Of a DNA stretch of 64,000 bases, positions 19,079-28,723 are shown piece after piece. The position numbers were made by a program, and so were the translations under genes. Source of the stretch: DASQUK01 sp963756425 (lineage in GTDB: Bacteria > Actinomycetota > Acidimicrobiia > Acidimicrobiales > VFJN01); assembly GCA_963756425.1 (NCBI GenBank), contig CAVWNW010000012.1:1-64000 (forward strand). Reading direction: 5' to 3'. Under the pieces are notes generated by a model. The model did not search any database. It saw nothing but the letters and a program-made list of their open reading frames with translations, and was not told the DNA's origin. Position 1 is the stretch's first letter. The number at the start of each line of letters is the position of its first letter.

Positions 19079-19597
19079 CTAGCCGACATCCGCGGTGATC
19101 ACCGCCTTGAGCCTGAGGCGGAAGCCGAGGAGGATGAAGTCGAGTTCGGGCCACAGGTCGAGGGACTCGTCGCGGTGGAAGCCGAGCCGCTCGTAGATCT
19201 GGCGCGCGGTCGCCATGGCTGGCGTGGAGTGCAGCAGGACCTCCGCCCGGCCTTCCGCCTGCGCTCTGGCTATGCAGGCTCGCACCAGCGCCTCGCCTAC
19301 GCCTGACCGCCGTGCCAACAGCGAGCATGCGGATGCCAGCCGCGCGGTCGGCGTCGAACGAGGCCAGAGGCGACGAGCGATCGGGCACGTAGGTCACGCC
19401 GCCGAGGACCTCGTCGCCCTCGTCAGACAGCGCGGCGAGAACGACGCATTCGCGACCCGGCCCGCGATGTCGGCCAGCTCCTCCGCGTAGCCGTCCTCGA
19501 CGAACTCGGGATGCAGCGGCAGGTAGGCCCCGATGGTGAGCGCGCCCAGGGCCTTGTGCAGGTCGTGCTCGTGAGGTCCGACGTGGTGGATGCGCAC
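19079..19597 (-). pseudogene. GNAT-family N-acetyltransferase with two frameshifts
   Basis: Three frames join into one GNAT-like protein. It begins IHHVGPHEHDLHKAL, continues VLAALSDEGDEVLGG and SFDADRAAGIRMLAV, and ends with the acetyl-CoA-binding region RRSGVGEALVRACIARA and IYERLGFHRDESLD. One base appears lost near 19450 and one gained near 19320; the two shifts compensate, so the end returns to the first frame. The motif Q/RxxGxG/A is readable as RRSGVG. As read it would not make a full enzyme, but two sequencing indels would also explain it. Confidence 0.7.
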
Positions 19598-19600
19598 GGC

Positions 19601-22510
19601 TCACCGCCCGAGCAGGGGCTTCACGACGCGGCCCAGCACGTCTGCCCGTTCGGCGGGAGTGGCGAGGGATTCGATGCCGAAGCCGAGCAGTGCAGTGTCC
19701 TTCGTGGCGACCGAGGAGGCGACGGGAATCAGCTCGGTCGAGATGATGAAGTTGCCTTGGCCGCCGGGTGGGCTGCCGGGGGGAGGGCCCTCGACGGCCC
19801 AGGCGCCGGCCTCGGCCTCGAACCCGTCGGCCTCGACGGTCGTGCCGCCGACGGTGAGCCGGGTGTCGTCGACGAACACGCCGATCCCTCCGCCGACCCC
19901 GGCGTCGATGTGGTCGGTGACGTAGCTGACCTTCACGTCGACCTGTTGACCGGCGTAGGCCGACAGGTCGAAGGCGGCGTCGACCCATCCGTTCGACTCA
20001 CCGGTGAACGCGTTCCACGAGCCGCTGCTGCCGGTCGGGCGGCAGGACGAGCCCGGCGACAGGTAATGGCGCAGGAACGGGTGAAGCATCAAGAGCTGGC
20101 CATCGCCGCAGGTGGAAGGCGGCGCCGGCGAGGTTCGCCCGTTGAGATCGCGCAGCGTGGTCCAGTCGTCGGTGCCGGACGGTGCCGCCTCCACGATCAC
20201 GTGGTGGAACGTCTGCAGTGTGCTGTACGACAGCTTCATCCGCAGGGTGGGTGCGCCCGTGGCCGGTAGGTCGGTCAGGTCGACTGTGCGACCGATCCGC
20301 TGGTACGACACCGGCGCCTTGAGCGCGCCCGCGTAGCGCGACCCTTCGACCGGGCTGAACGGATTGACGGTGGCCGCCCCGCGATAAGCGCTGGTCGCCT
20401 CCCCGGCGAACAGCGGGTAGTCGTCGGCCGGAAGCTCATCACTGGTCAAGGCGAACGCCCCAGCCTCGTTGAGCGGGTTGTCGATCACGGCTGACCCGCC
20501 AAGGTTGGCCGTCAACCCGTCGAGCTTCCCGCGGCCGTCGATGCCGGCGGGACGCACGAACGGCGCGCGCTGCGCTGCACCGAGGTAGTACTGGGCGAAG
20601 TCGTCCGACAGCAGCAGGCAGTCCGTCAGGAAGTCGCTGGTGATGACGCAGTCCTGATCCGGCGCACCATCGAGCCCGTAGTAGATCCCGCCGAGCGAGC
20701 GCCCGAGCAGCCCGGTGTACTGCGTGGTCTCTCCGGCCTGCACGAGCTTGCCGCCCTCGTTGAGGAAGTCGCGAAGTGCGACCGTCAGGAAGTGCTGCCG
20801 TTCGGCGACGGCGATCTCCGGCAGCGGTCCGAACAAGAACGTGTCGGTGAGGGCGTCCTCCGGGTCCTGCACCAGGCGGTCGTCACCTGTCTCCCATACC
20901 ACGACGTCGAAGTGGCTCAGCACGCCGAGCGGATGCGGGACACCTTGCGCGTCGACGTCCCAGGTGGCGTGGCTGATGCCGTTGGCATCGAGGGCGGCGG
21001 CGTACTCGTCGGCATACTTCGGCGCGGCCGTGCCGGCGGGGTAGGTGGGGTTGACGCCGGTGTAGTCCTCGCTCGCGAGGATCAGCGCGTCGGCGCCGGT
21101 GTCGGAGGCCACGGTGTAGGTGAAGTGCTCGCTCTCGACGTGGCGACCGTCGCGGCGGGCCGTGAACCACACCTCCACCGAGTCTCCCGGCCGGGTGCCC
21201 GTGACCTTTCCCCGGAGCTCGGCGTAGTAGCGGTCGCGTTCGTCTCCGTAGCGCTCGCCACCCTTCCACTCGCCGATGCGGGCGCGCTGGGTGCGGCCGC
21301 CGTTGACCCGGTACTCGAGGCGCTGCCTGTACTGGTCGCGCCGGGCGGTCACGGCCACCGTCTGCGGGTCGCCGTAGGACACGTCGAAGCTGTCGACCAC
21401 GAACTCGGGCGTCTCTCGCCCGGTCACGGTCACCGGGTCGGCCGGGTCGACGGCCGACCGGGCGGTAGCCAGCGCGAACGGCAGGTTCTTGCGGAACTCC
21501 GCCTCGATGAGCGCCTCGTCGTCGGGGAACAGGAAGGCGCTGGCGCAGCCGGTTGGCTCCCAGGCGTCGGTGGGATCGGACCCCGAGGCCGTCTGGCAGG
21601 TGCTCATCTCCACCAACACGCCGAGCGTGCCGTACTCGAGGTGGGCGTGCTCATCGAGGATCCCGTTGCCGGTGTACAGCTCCGCCGTCAGACCTTGCCC
21701 GTAGCCGGGGACCGCGGGGGTGGCGCTGTCGCCCACCATCGCCTCGTACACGGCGTCGTCAGGTGTGGTGGTGGAGGCCTGCCAGGCGGTGCCGAAGAAA
21801 ACGGCTTCGGATGCGGAGTGGTAGTTGATGAGGAACTCGAAGCCGACCCGCGCCATGAGGCGGTCGAGGGCCTGGGTCTCGGGCTCGGAGGCGGGACGGG
21901 GTCCTCGGTAGGCCTGGCTGCCACCGTCCGGTGACGAGCCCTCGTCGTCGTAGCCCCACTTGGTCGGGAAGTTGCGGTTGAGGTCGACGCCGTCGTTCGC
22001 AGTGATCCGGCCGTCGCCGTCGTTGTCGCGCAGGTTCTTGCGCCACAGTCGGTTGCCCGGTGTGAACGTGTAGTCGTAGCCATCGGGGTTGGCGACAGGG
22101 ACGAACCACAGCTCGGTCGTGTCGACCAGCTCGGTGATCGTGGGATCGGTGCGGTAGCCGTCGATCACGTGGTTCGTGAGGCGGCGCACGGTCTCCGGCG
22201 TGATCCGCTCGTTGCCGTGCTGCCCGCCGATGAAGAGGGTGGCCGGCCGGCGGCCGTCACGGACGCGGGCGGCGTCTCGAGACACCTTGAGGGCGACGAT
22301 GTCGTGGCCCTGCACCGTGCGGCCAATCGTGACCAGTTTGGTGATGCCGGGATGCTCGGCGGCGAGTTGCTCGAACTCGTCCTTGAGGCCGCCCGCCGCT
22401 CCGTACGGCCGGAACACGGCGCCGGCGCTTGCGGCCACATCAGGCGTGGCGATCCCGAGGACACCCAGCAACAGGCTCACGCCGACAATCGCCGCAATCC
22501 GTCTCACCAT
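19601..22510 (-). CDS. Secreted M14-family zinc carboxypeptidase
   Basis: The chosen ATG at 22510 follows GGAAGGAGCG. The 969-residue product begins with MVRRIA and a hydrophobic signal peptide ending near ASA. The M14 catalytic domain (about residues 30-360) has the zinc motif GGQHGNERIT (His...Glu), NPDGYDY, DLNRNFP and the later zinc-ligand region NYHSASE, with the catalytic Glu in LVEMSTCQ. A DNDGDGRITANDG insertion looks like a calcium-binding loop. The long C-terminal part is beta-rich and resembles that of large secreted metallopeptidases of this type. It probably acts outside the cell on peptides. It is one of the largest cargo genes of the island. Confidence 0.87.
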   Translation of the reverse strand: MVRRIAAIVGVSLLLGVLGIATPDVAASAGAVFRPYGAAGGLKDEFEQLAAEHPGITKLVTIGRTVQGHDIVALKVSRDAARVRDGRRPATLFIGGQHGNERITPETVRRLTNHVIDGYRTDPTITELVDTTELWFVPVANPDGYDYTFTPGNRLWRKNLRDNDGDGRITANDGVDLNRNFPTKWGYDDEGSSPDGGSQAYRGPRPASEPETQALDRLMARVGFEFLINYHSASEAVFFGTAWQASTTTPDDAVYEAMVGDSATPAVPGYGQGLTAELYTGNGILDEHAHLEYGTLGVLVEMSTCQTASGSDPTDAWEPTGCASAFLFPDDEALIEAEFRKNLPFALATARSAVDPADPVTVTGRETPEFVVDSFDVSYGDPQTVAVTARRDQYRQRLEYRVNGGRTQRARIGEWKGGERYGDERDRYYAELRGKVTGTRPGDSVEVWFTARRDGRHVESEHFTYTVASDTGADALILASEDYTGVNPTYPAGTAAPKYADEYAAALDANGISHATWDVDAQGVPHPLGVLSHFDVVVWETGDDRLVQDPEDALTDTFLFGPLPEIAVAERQHFLTVALRDFLNEGGKLVQAGETTQYTGLLGRSLGGIYYGLDGAPDQDCVITSDFLTDCLLLSDDFAQYYLGAAQRAPFVRPAGIDGRGKLDGLTANLGGSAVIDNPLNEAGAFALTSDELPADDYPLFAGEATSAYRGAATVNPFSPVEGSRYAGALKAPVSYQRIGRTVDLTDLPATGAPTLRMKLSYSTLQTFHHVIVEAAPSGTDDWTTLRDLNGRTSPAPPSTCGDGQLLMLHPFLRHYLSPGSSCRPTGSSGSWNAFTGESNGWVDAAFDLSAYAGQQVDVKVSYVTDHIDAGVGGGIGVFVDDTRLTVGGTTVEADGFEAEAGAWAVEGPPPGSPPGGQGNFIISTELIPVASSVATKDTALLGFGIESLATPAERADVLGRVVKPLLGR

Positions 22511-22623
22511 CGCTCCTTCCGTTGCCCGGCCGGTGGGGCAGACCTGCTCCGACATGTGGGCGATGTTCGAAGCTGTTGCGATGGGCCGATCAGTCTGCGC
22601 CGAAATTCCCTTAACGGGCGGCG

Positions 22624-23700
22624 TCAGAGCACGGCCAGGGCGGGGAGGGCGTCGACGATGTCGCCGGCCAGTCGCTCATCGCCGACGACGGCGTAGGAGA
22701 CCAGGCGGGGATCGACGCGGGCGCTGACGCCCCGGCAGAACGCGGCGGCGCCGGTGACGAGCTCGGCGTCAACGGCGTCGTTGCCGGCTGGACGACCCCC
22801 GGCGACGCCCCCGAGGTCGACATCCCAGGCGGCGTCGCCGAGGTCCGTGAATCGGAAGCGGACGACCCGGCCCGGGTGCTGCCGACCTCGGGCCGCGAGC
22901 ATCCCTGGCACCAGCCCGCAGGCGCTGTGGGCCATCGTGAGCAGCGACGCCGGAGGCGGATCCACGACGCCCGCGCCGAGAGCACGGCGGATGTCGTCGG
23001 CATGGGTCCACGTCTCGAACGCCCGCACCAGCACTGCGAGACGCGTCGGAGTACTCCGGCCCCACCAGTCGATCGGCTCGTCCAGGCGGGCCTCGCCCCG
23101 GACCGCGAGCTCCGCGTCGGTCGCCTCCGCCGCAGCCTCCAACTCCGCCACCGCCAGCGCAGGCGGGCGCCCCGCGTGGCGGGCACGGGCCTGCGCGGTG
23201 CGGCCCTCGTTGTCGGTGGCGGTTTCGGGGATTCCGGAGAGCGGCACACCCAGCTGGGCAGCCAGCAGCGTCGCGTTGGCCACCAGATGGACCACTACAT
23301 CGTGCACGGTCCACCCGGAGAGCTCGGGCGGGTCGATGGGACGGGCCCAATCGCCGACTGCCAGATCTCGCAGCAACAGAATCGCCCGCGCCGCTTCCAC
23401 GCGCTGCACCTCGGCCGGCGAGGCGCCGGCGACGACCGGGGCCGGCGCTCGGCGGCGGCGTGCCTCGGCGAGCACGCGGGACCGCAGGCGCGGCGGGGGC
23501 GTCACGTCGTTGACGACTGCGGCGGCGAACTCACCGGCTGCGGACCGCAGGTCCTGGTCCCGGCGGACGGCGTCGGGGTTGGCGTCGAGGTAGGCGGCGA
23601 TGGCGGCAACCTCGTCGGCGTCGTGTGCATCGAGTGCGTAGGCGGCCATATCGTCCGGTGACACCGGAGGGCTCGGGGAGTCGCCGTTCATGCCGTTCAT
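22624..23700 (-). CDS. Anti-sigma factor fused to mycothiol-dependent isomerase/DinB-like domain
   Basis: A 358-residue protein; its ATG overlaps the sigma-factor stop by 4 bp (ATGA). Residues 1-95 (DDMAAYALDAHDADEVAAI and LRSAAGEFAAAV) look like a cytoplasmic anti-sigma domain. Residues about 115-358 form the MDMPI/DinB-like four-helix domain with LSGWTVHDVVVHLVAN and FETWTHADDIRRALG, whose histidines are the expected metal ligands. No membrane segment is visible, so it should be a soluble anti-sigma factor. The coupling with sigma and the mycothiol-type domain suggest a thiol or metal signal (inference). Confidence 0.75.
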   Translation of the reverse strand: MNGMNGDSPSPPVSPDDMAAYALDAHDADEVAAIAAYLDANPDAVRRDQDLRSAAGEFAAAVVNDVTPPPRLRSRVLAEARRRRAPAPVVAGASPAEVQRVEAARAILLLRDLAVGDWARPIDPPELSGWTVHDVVVHLVANATLLAAQLGVPLSGIPETATDNEGRTAQARARHAGRPPALAVAELEAAAEATDAELAVRGEARLDEPIDWWGRSTPTRLAVLVRAFETWTHADDIRRALGAGVVDPPPASLLTMAHSACGLVPGMLAARGRQHPGRVVRFRFTDLGDAAWDVDLGGVAGGRPAGNDAVDAELVTGAAAFCRGVSARVDPRLVSYAVVGDERLAGDIVDALPALAVL

Positions 23701-24272
23701 TCGCCTTGCTCGCTCATCTCGGGATCGAGGCTGTCGGCGATGCGCCCCAACGCCAGGCGTAGCCGCGACTTGACCGTGCCCTCCGGTATCCCCAGCACAT
23801 CGGCAACCTGCCGGTGCGTGTACCCGTCGAAGTAGGCCAACTCCAGTGCCTGCCGCTGCGCTTCGGGCAACACCTCGAGTGCCATCCGGACCATACCGGA
23901 CGTGCCCGACGGGACCACCGCCTCGGCGACGTCGGGCGTGCTGATTTCCTCCCGTGCCACCCGCGCCTCGCGGCGCCGTCGCGCCTCCTCTCGGCGGACA
24001 GCCTCGACCGAGCGGCGGTGGGTGAGCGTTCCGAGGAAGCCGCGCAGTGTTCCGCGTCCAGGTTCGATGCGATCCGGGTGCTCCCACAGGTGCACGAAGA
24101 CCTCCTGGGTGACGTCTTCCGCGGCCTGCTGATCCACGAGTGTCCGCACCGCGAGCGCGTAGACGAACGCCGCGTAGCGGTCGTACAGGTCGACCAGAGC
24201 CGTCTCGTCGCCGACGGCCAGGCGCTCGAGCAGAACCCCTTCTGCCCATGGCCCCTGACGCCGTTCAGCCAT
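23697..24272 (-). CDS. ECF-type RNA polymerase sigma factor
   Basis: The chosen ATG at 24272 has GGAGAGG nine bases upstream and gives a normal 191-residue ECF length; longer starts lack a ribosome site. Region 2 is visible as LVDLYDRYAAFVYALA and AAEDVTQEVFVHLWEHPDR, region 4 as LEVLPEAQRQALELAYFDG and THRQVADVLGIPEGTVKSRL. The adjacent overlapping anti-sigma gene is the expected partner. Such pairs usually autoregulate; no promoter could be assigned with confidence. Confidence 0.88.
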   Translation of the reverse strand: MAERRQGPWAEGVLLERLAVGDETALVDLYDRYAAFVYALAVRTLVDQQAAEDVTQEVFVHLWEHPDRIEPGRGTLRGFLGTLTHRRSVEAVRREEARRRREARVAREEISTPDVAEAVVPSGTSGMVRMALEVLPEAQRQALELAYFDGYTHRQVADVLGIPEGTVKSRLRLALGRIADSLDPEMSEQGE

Positions 24273-24341
24273 GAGGCAGACCCTCTCCACAGCGACCATT
24301 CGAAGCTGGGCGGCCGAACCGATCACCCGACGGCGGGAAGG

Positions 24342-24548
24342 TCACGCAGGCCGTCGCTTCGGCCACTCGTTGACGGGGACGCCTCCGATGCCCCAGTTGG
24401 CCAACGGGACATCGTCGATGACGACGAACGAGGTCGCCGGGTCTTTGCCCAAGACGCGCTGGAGGAGCTCCGTCACCCCGGCGATCACCTCGGCCTTCTG
24501 CTCGTCCGCGACGCCTTCGTCGGTGATCTCGATGCGCACGTACGGCAT
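24342..24548 (-). CDS. 4-oxalocrotonate tautomerase family protein (second copy)
   Basis: A 68-residue protein starting MPYVRIEITDEG with the catalytic Pro in place after Met. The second half, SFVVIDDVPLANWGIGG, matches the pattern of the homologue at 10293-10523. Its ATG overlaps the stop of the NTF2-like gene by 4 bp, making it the last gene of a flavodoxin, NTF2, tautomerase operon. Substrate unknown. Confidence 0.82.
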   Translation of the reverse strand: MPYVRIEITDEGVADEQKAEVIAGVTELLQRVLGKDPATSFVVIDDVPLANWGIGGVPVNEWPKRRPA

Positions 24549-24919
24549 CACGCCGCCTCGGCAGTCTCGTAGTGGAAGACCTTGGCGATGATCTGCCATC
24601 GATCGTCGAGGCGAACCAGTATGAGGATGTCCTCGAAGCGCTTCGGTCGGATCGCGCACTCGACGCGGGCGACGGCGGTGACCGGGCCGGCGAGATCGAT
24701 CGACACGACGCGGTCGTGGCGCGACTGGTGGCGTGAGGCGGGCGACGGCCGCGTGTCGACGATCGGAAAGTACTCGTCCATCGTTCGGTGGACGAGCTCG
24801 CCGTCGGTGGCCGAGGCGTAGACCGCCTGTGGGTGGAACACCGTCCGCAGCAACGCAGTGTCGCTCTTGTACAGCCCGTCGAAGTAGTCCTGGAGCGACT
24901 GCTCGATCGAGGCGGTCAC
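24548..24919 (-). CDS. NTF2/lumazine-binding-like protein
   Basis: A 123-residue protein starting at GTG that overlaps the flavodoxin stop by 4 bp. The helix SLQDYFDGLYKSDTALLRTVFHP followed by a sheet ending LVRLDDRWQIIAKVFHYE is typical of the putative lumazine-binding/SnoaL-like NTF2 fold, often found beside reductases and tautomerases. It may bind or convert a small product of the operon (inference). Confidence 0.75.
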   Translation of the reverse strand: MTASIEQSLQDYFDGLYKSDTALLRTVFHPQAVYASATDGELVHRTMDEYFPIVDTRPSPASRHQSRHDRVVSIDLAGPVTAVARVECAIRPKRFEDILILVRLDDRWQIIAKVFHYETAEAA

Positions 24920-25519
24920 GAGGCGACCTCGACGAGCGCTTCGCGGGCAGCGCGTAGCCGGCCGGCGAGCTCGGCGACTCGCCGGCCGAGGTGCTCCGCG
25001 GTTCGGCGGTCGGCCACCGGCAGCACCAGATCCGCGCCTTGGTCGGCGTTCGACTGCGCCATCGCGCCGATAAACCCGGCCAACCGGTTGAGGTCGTCGG
25101 GCGACCCATCACTCGTATGATTCCCCGGGGAACAGGCCGAGGCCGACCCACACCATCCCGTGCTGCATGGCGAACAGGGCGAACTGCTGCAGCGTGGCCA
25201 GCTTGTCGCCGTTCATCCCGGCCGAGTTGGTGAACCCGGCCGCCAGCTTGTCGCGCCAACGCTGCTCGGCCCATCGTGGCGACGTCGCATCGACGAACGC
25301 CTTGAACGGTGCCGACGCGCCGGCCATGTAGGTCGGCGACCCGAAGACGATCGCATCGGCCTCGTCGAGCACGCCCCAGTGAGCGTCTACATCGTCGACC
25401 GGGATGAGATGCGCGGTCGTGGCCTCGACGGAGGCGGCGCCGTCACGAACGGCTTTGGCTTGGACGCGGGTGTGGCCGGAGCCGCTGTGGTACACGACGG
25501 CGACCGATGAGCTCGACAT
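24916..25519 (-). pseudogene. Flavodoxin/NAD(P)H-dependent FMN reductase, one apparent frameshift
   Basis: From ATG 25519 the first frame reads SVAVVYHSGSGHTRVQA, the FMN phosphate loop, then DAIVFGSPTYMAGASAPFKAF, and ends early at GLFPGES. Removing one C from the CCCCGGGG run at about 25123-25130 gives an uninterrupted C terminus (SPDDLNRLAGFIGAMAQS, then ADRRTAEHLGRRVAELAG) that reaches a stop overlapping the next gene. The intact 3' end and tight overlap suggest the gene is functional and the indel is an error or very recent. The product would be about 200 residues, like WrbA-type or arsenate-type FMN proteins. Confidence 0.7.
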
Positions 25520-25734
25520 GACGGTCAACGTACGGACGCCGCATCCATACGTCCACGACCAACGATAAGTAGGCGATACGGGTGTCAGGCTCGCACCGGT
25601 TCGCGACGGCAGACGCCGCGGTCGTTGCGACCGGGAGGTATGGGTGTCCCAGTGAGCGCACACACCAACGCCCTTCGGTCTAGGGCAGAACTGGTGTTGG
25701 CCAACTGAGGGCTTGTCCATCAACTCGCCCGTGC

Positions 25735-26802
25735 TCAGTCCTCGCTAGGCGGTTCAGAGCGAACCGCTGGCTCGTCGGCGTCGTCGTCGAAGGACACGTC
25801 GACTGACTCCTCGGGGCGGCGTTCTTCCTGGCGAACGATGTCCGACAAGGCCTGCTTGTCGGCCGGAGTGAGTGGCGGTTGGACAAGGCTGCGGGGCCAG
25901 AGCCGCCGGGCCAGGACGACGTTGGTTTCGGCCGCGTAGAGCGCAACGCGAGTGCCGAGGAAGATCCACGACAGCAATCCCAGCACGGTGGCGAAAAAGC
26001 CGTAGACCTCACTGGCGTTCCGGAGCTGGTGGCCCACGAGGTAGCCGCCGAGTGCTTGGAGGAGCGTCCAGGCCACGCCGCCGATGACGGCCCCGGGGAG
26101 CAGCTGGCGTGTGGGGATCGTGCGTACGGTGGTTATCCGGAACGCGGCGACGAATAGGGCGACGTTGAGCGCCGCGGAGGCGGCGCCGGCAGCAACGCGG
26201 CTGGCCGTGAGCTCGCCGGTGAACGTCGACACGGATGCGAGGACCGAAGTGGCAATGAGGCCCACCCCGCCGAGCCCGAGGACGACGCCCCCGCGGACCA
26301 TCCTGGAGACGAAGTTGGGCCGGTGAACGCCAGGGACGTTCCAGATCTCGGCCATGGCGTGCTGGGCGGCCTGGGTGACCCCGAAACCCCCCCATGCCAG
26401 TCCCGCCAGACCGACGGCGAGAGCCAACCCGCTGCCCCGCAAGGATCCAAGCGAACGGACCAGTTGGTCACCCAAAATTGGGAAGTCGACCAGCACCGAG
26501 CGCAAGACCGCGTCCTCGGCGTCCTGGTTGCTGCCAAGCACGAACCCCAAGATCGTGACAAACAGCAACAACAAGGGGAACACAGCCACAAACGCGACAT
26601 AGGTGAGCGACGTCGCAAGAGTGCCACCCCGGTCGTCACCGAACTTCCGGATCACCGCCACCACAAACGCGACGGGAGTATGACGCTGCTGGTACATGTC
26701 GACGGCCCGAACCGCCCGCTCGAGTGGGTTCACGTCCGCCGCACCAGCCGCCTGGGCAGCCTTGCTCACATCCGGATATCTACCCGGCTTCGCGCTTCGC
26801 AC
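25735..26802 (-). CDS. YihY/BrkB-family inner-membrane protein
   Basis: A 355-residue protein beginning at GTG; a second GTG at 26769 is equally possible. Six hydrophobic segments begin with TLATSLTYVAFVAVFPLLLL, the conserved BrkB start, and continue through GLALAVGLAGLAWGGFGV and the late YGFFATVLGLLSWIFLG. The C-terminal 60 residues are acidic and cytoplasmic. The family was long called ribonuclease BN in error; its transport or envelope role is not settled. The 215 bases to the flavodoxin start contain no gene. Confidence 0.83.
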   Translation of the reverse strand: MRSAKPGRYPDVSKAAQAAGAADVNPLERAVRAVDMYQQRHTPVAFVVAVIRKFGDDRGGTLATSLTYVAFVAVFPLLLLFVTILGFVLGSNQDAEDAVLRSVLVDFPILGDQLVRSLGSLRGSGLALAVGLAGLAWGGFGVTQAAQHAMAEIWNVPGVHRPNFVSRMVRGGVVLGLGGVGLIATSVLASVSTFTGELTASRVAAGAASAALNVALFVAAFRITTVRTIPTRQLLPGAVIGGVAWTLLQALGGYLVGHQLRNASEVYGFFATVLGLLSWIFLGTRVALYAAETNVVLARRLWPRSLVQPPLTPADKQALSDIVRQEERRPEESVDVSFDDDADEPAVRSEPPSED

Positions 26803-27149
26803 TCACGTGACCGACATGGCAGAGCCACCCCGGGCCCTGCGCCGGACCCTAGGCGCCGCCCTTCCACTTGGGGCCCGGGGCCGAATTGTCGAACGGACGC
26901 GGGCGGACGCCACGGTCTGGGACGGGCTTCCCGGAGGTGTCGCGGCTGTGCGGCGGCCCTGGGGTGCCAGAGGGCTCGCCCGCCGGCCGGGGGCTGGGTG
27001 GGCCGCCGACGCCGACCAGCTCGACACCGTGCTGACCGACAGGGCGTTGCTCGGGGCCGGGCAACAGCGATCGAAACGCCAGGCCGCCTCCGCCTCAGCG
27101 GTAGGTGACCGGTTCTTGGGTGGCGTGTCATCGAGCTGGCCTTGCTGGC
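26803..27149. other. No supported gene (about 350 bases)
   Basis: GC-rich DNA between the BrkB gene start and the CPBP gene end. ORFs here are shadow-like, with no ribosome site. It may contain the BrkB promoter. Confidence 0.35.
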
Positions 27150-27828
27150 TCAGCCGGGTAGAGCCAGGAGCACGAGGGTCGACCAGGTGATGTGCGTGAG
27201 GGTCGGAGCGAGGATGGCCCGTGTGGCCTGGCGTTCCAGCATGAATACCGTGCCCATCGCTGCCGCGGCCACGACAAGGGCGATGTTTAGGGTCGCCGCC
27301 GTGACCAGCACGTAGATGGCGGTTGCGACCGCAGCCCTATGGTCGCCGACGAGGGCGACGGGGAGTGCACCCCGGAAGAAGCGCTCCTCCGCCACGGCGT
27401 TAACGATTGCGATCGCCAACACCAGCGCCGTGGGTCCGGCGTCCGCCGTGGCGAGCACCGAGTCGATGGCACCGCCCAGGCCTGGCACATGGGCGGGCCA
27501 CGAGCGAGACTCCGAGAAAGGCCGCGAAGGCCAGACCCCCCAGCACGACCGCCGCCAGCAAACTGCGCGGGCTCTCCGTCCGGTCGGTGGACCGGCTGAG
27601 ATGGAGCGGGCCCGCCGCCACGCTGCCCGTCACCCAGATGGCGGCGAGAAGGAAGCCGAGCAGCGTGAAGGCCCGGGAACCACGCGGGGCTGCCAGCGTG
27701 GCTCCCAGCATCGCAGTCCCCACCGCCAGGGTGGCGGCAACGACGAGCCGGCGCCGCCGCCGGGCATGTGCAGGTTCGATGGGCTCGGGGAGGAGCTGGG
27801 GCGTCAGGAGATCACGAACTGCCTGCAT
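27150..27828 (-). pseudogene. CPBP-family intramembrane metalloprotease, one apparent frameshift
   Basis: The first frame from 27828 gives an N-terminal region with hydrophobic segments (VVAATLAVGTAMLGATLA, LLGFLLAAIWVTGSVAAG, LLAAVVLGGLAFAAFLG). After one extra C in the GGCCCGCCC run near 27.49 kb the next frame continues PGLGGAIDSVLATAD. It then shows the catalytic motif NAVAEERFFRGAL (EExxxR) and the late TLTHITW region. Restored length is about 225 residues, normal for a Rce1-like/CAAX protease. Its 5' end overlaps the NAD-binding protein gene by 17 bp. Confidence 0.72.
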
Positions 27829-28723
27829 CCGCCGAGCCGCGCAAGCGGTGCGCGCGGGCCGCGAGGGCTGCGGCCGCCGCTTCGGGGAAGTCCATGGGTC
27901 GGTGGTGGACGAGCTCCTCGATGCGGTGGTCGTGCACGATGACCTCGTTGGTCATCGAGTCGACCAATGCGGCCGCCGTGGTCAGGTCGACGTCGGTGAC
28001 CAGCCGGAGCCACTGGGACGAGAGCCGGGGCGTCAGCACCGGCACCGGCAGGATGACCCGTCGGCGGCCGGTCATCTGGGCGACCGTAATCAGCATGTCC
28101 TGGTAGCTGAGCGCATGGGGGCCACCGATCTCGTAGGTCTCGCCGATCGCCGCGTCGAGGCCGGCCACACCCACGAGAAATCGCACGGCGTCGGCGAGGG
28201 CGATCGGCTGGGTACGGGTCTGCACCCACCGCGGCGTGACCATGGCGGGGAGCCGTTCGACGAGCTGGCGCAGTATCTCCCAGCTGATGCTGCCGTCGCC
28301 GATGACGATGCCGGCCCGCAGCACAGTCGTCGGCACGGTGTCCGACAGGATCCGCTCCACCTCTCGCCGACTGCGCAGATGAGGCGAGAGGGCGTCGTCG
28401 TCCTCGCCCAAGCCGCCCAGGTACACGATCTGCGAGACGCCGGCAGCGGCCGCAGCATCTCCAAAGGCGCGGGCGCCGGCCCGGTCGCGCTCGGCGAAGT
28501 CGGTGTGGGCCAGGGAGTGCACCAGGTAGAAGGCGACGTCCTGGCCATCGAGCGCCGACGGGAGGCTCCCAACGTCGCCTATGTCACCCCCCACCGCAGC
28601 CCCCGTGCCGCGGTACTGCTCCGGACGGCGCGTCATGGCGGTGACGTCGTGGCCTGCCGCATCGAGACCGGCCGTGACATGCCGGCCGACAAACCCGGTG
28701 GCGCCGGTCACAAGTGTCTTCAC
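27812..28723 (-). CDS. NAD(P)H-binding protein (atypical SDR / NmrA-like)
   Basis: The chosen GTG at 28723 follows TTGGAGTACTC and gives a 303-residue protein. VKTLVTGATGFVGRHV is the Rossmann GxxGxxG motif; GGDIGDVGSL and IVYLGGLGE are the next landmarks of atypical short-chain dehydrogenases related to NmrA and complex I NDUFA9. The canonical Tyr-x3-Lys is not obvious, so it may bind NAD(P) for structural, sensing or reductase roles. It overlaps the CPBP gene start. Confidence 0.8.
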   Translation of the reverse strand: MKTLVTGATGFVGRHVTAGLDAAGHDVTAMTRRPEQYRGTGAAVGGDIGDVGSLPSALDGQDVAFYLVHSLAHTDFAERDRAGARAFGDAAAAAGVSQIVYLGGLGEDDDALSPHLRSRREVERILSDTVPTTVLRAGIVIGDGSISWEILRQLVERLPAMVTPRWVQTRTQPIALADAVRFLVGVAGLDAAIGETYEIGGPHALSYQDMLITVAQMTGRRRVILPVPVLTPRLSSQWLRLVTDVDLTTAAALVDSMTNEVIVHDHRIEELVHHRPMDFPEAAAAALAARAHRLRGSADAGSS

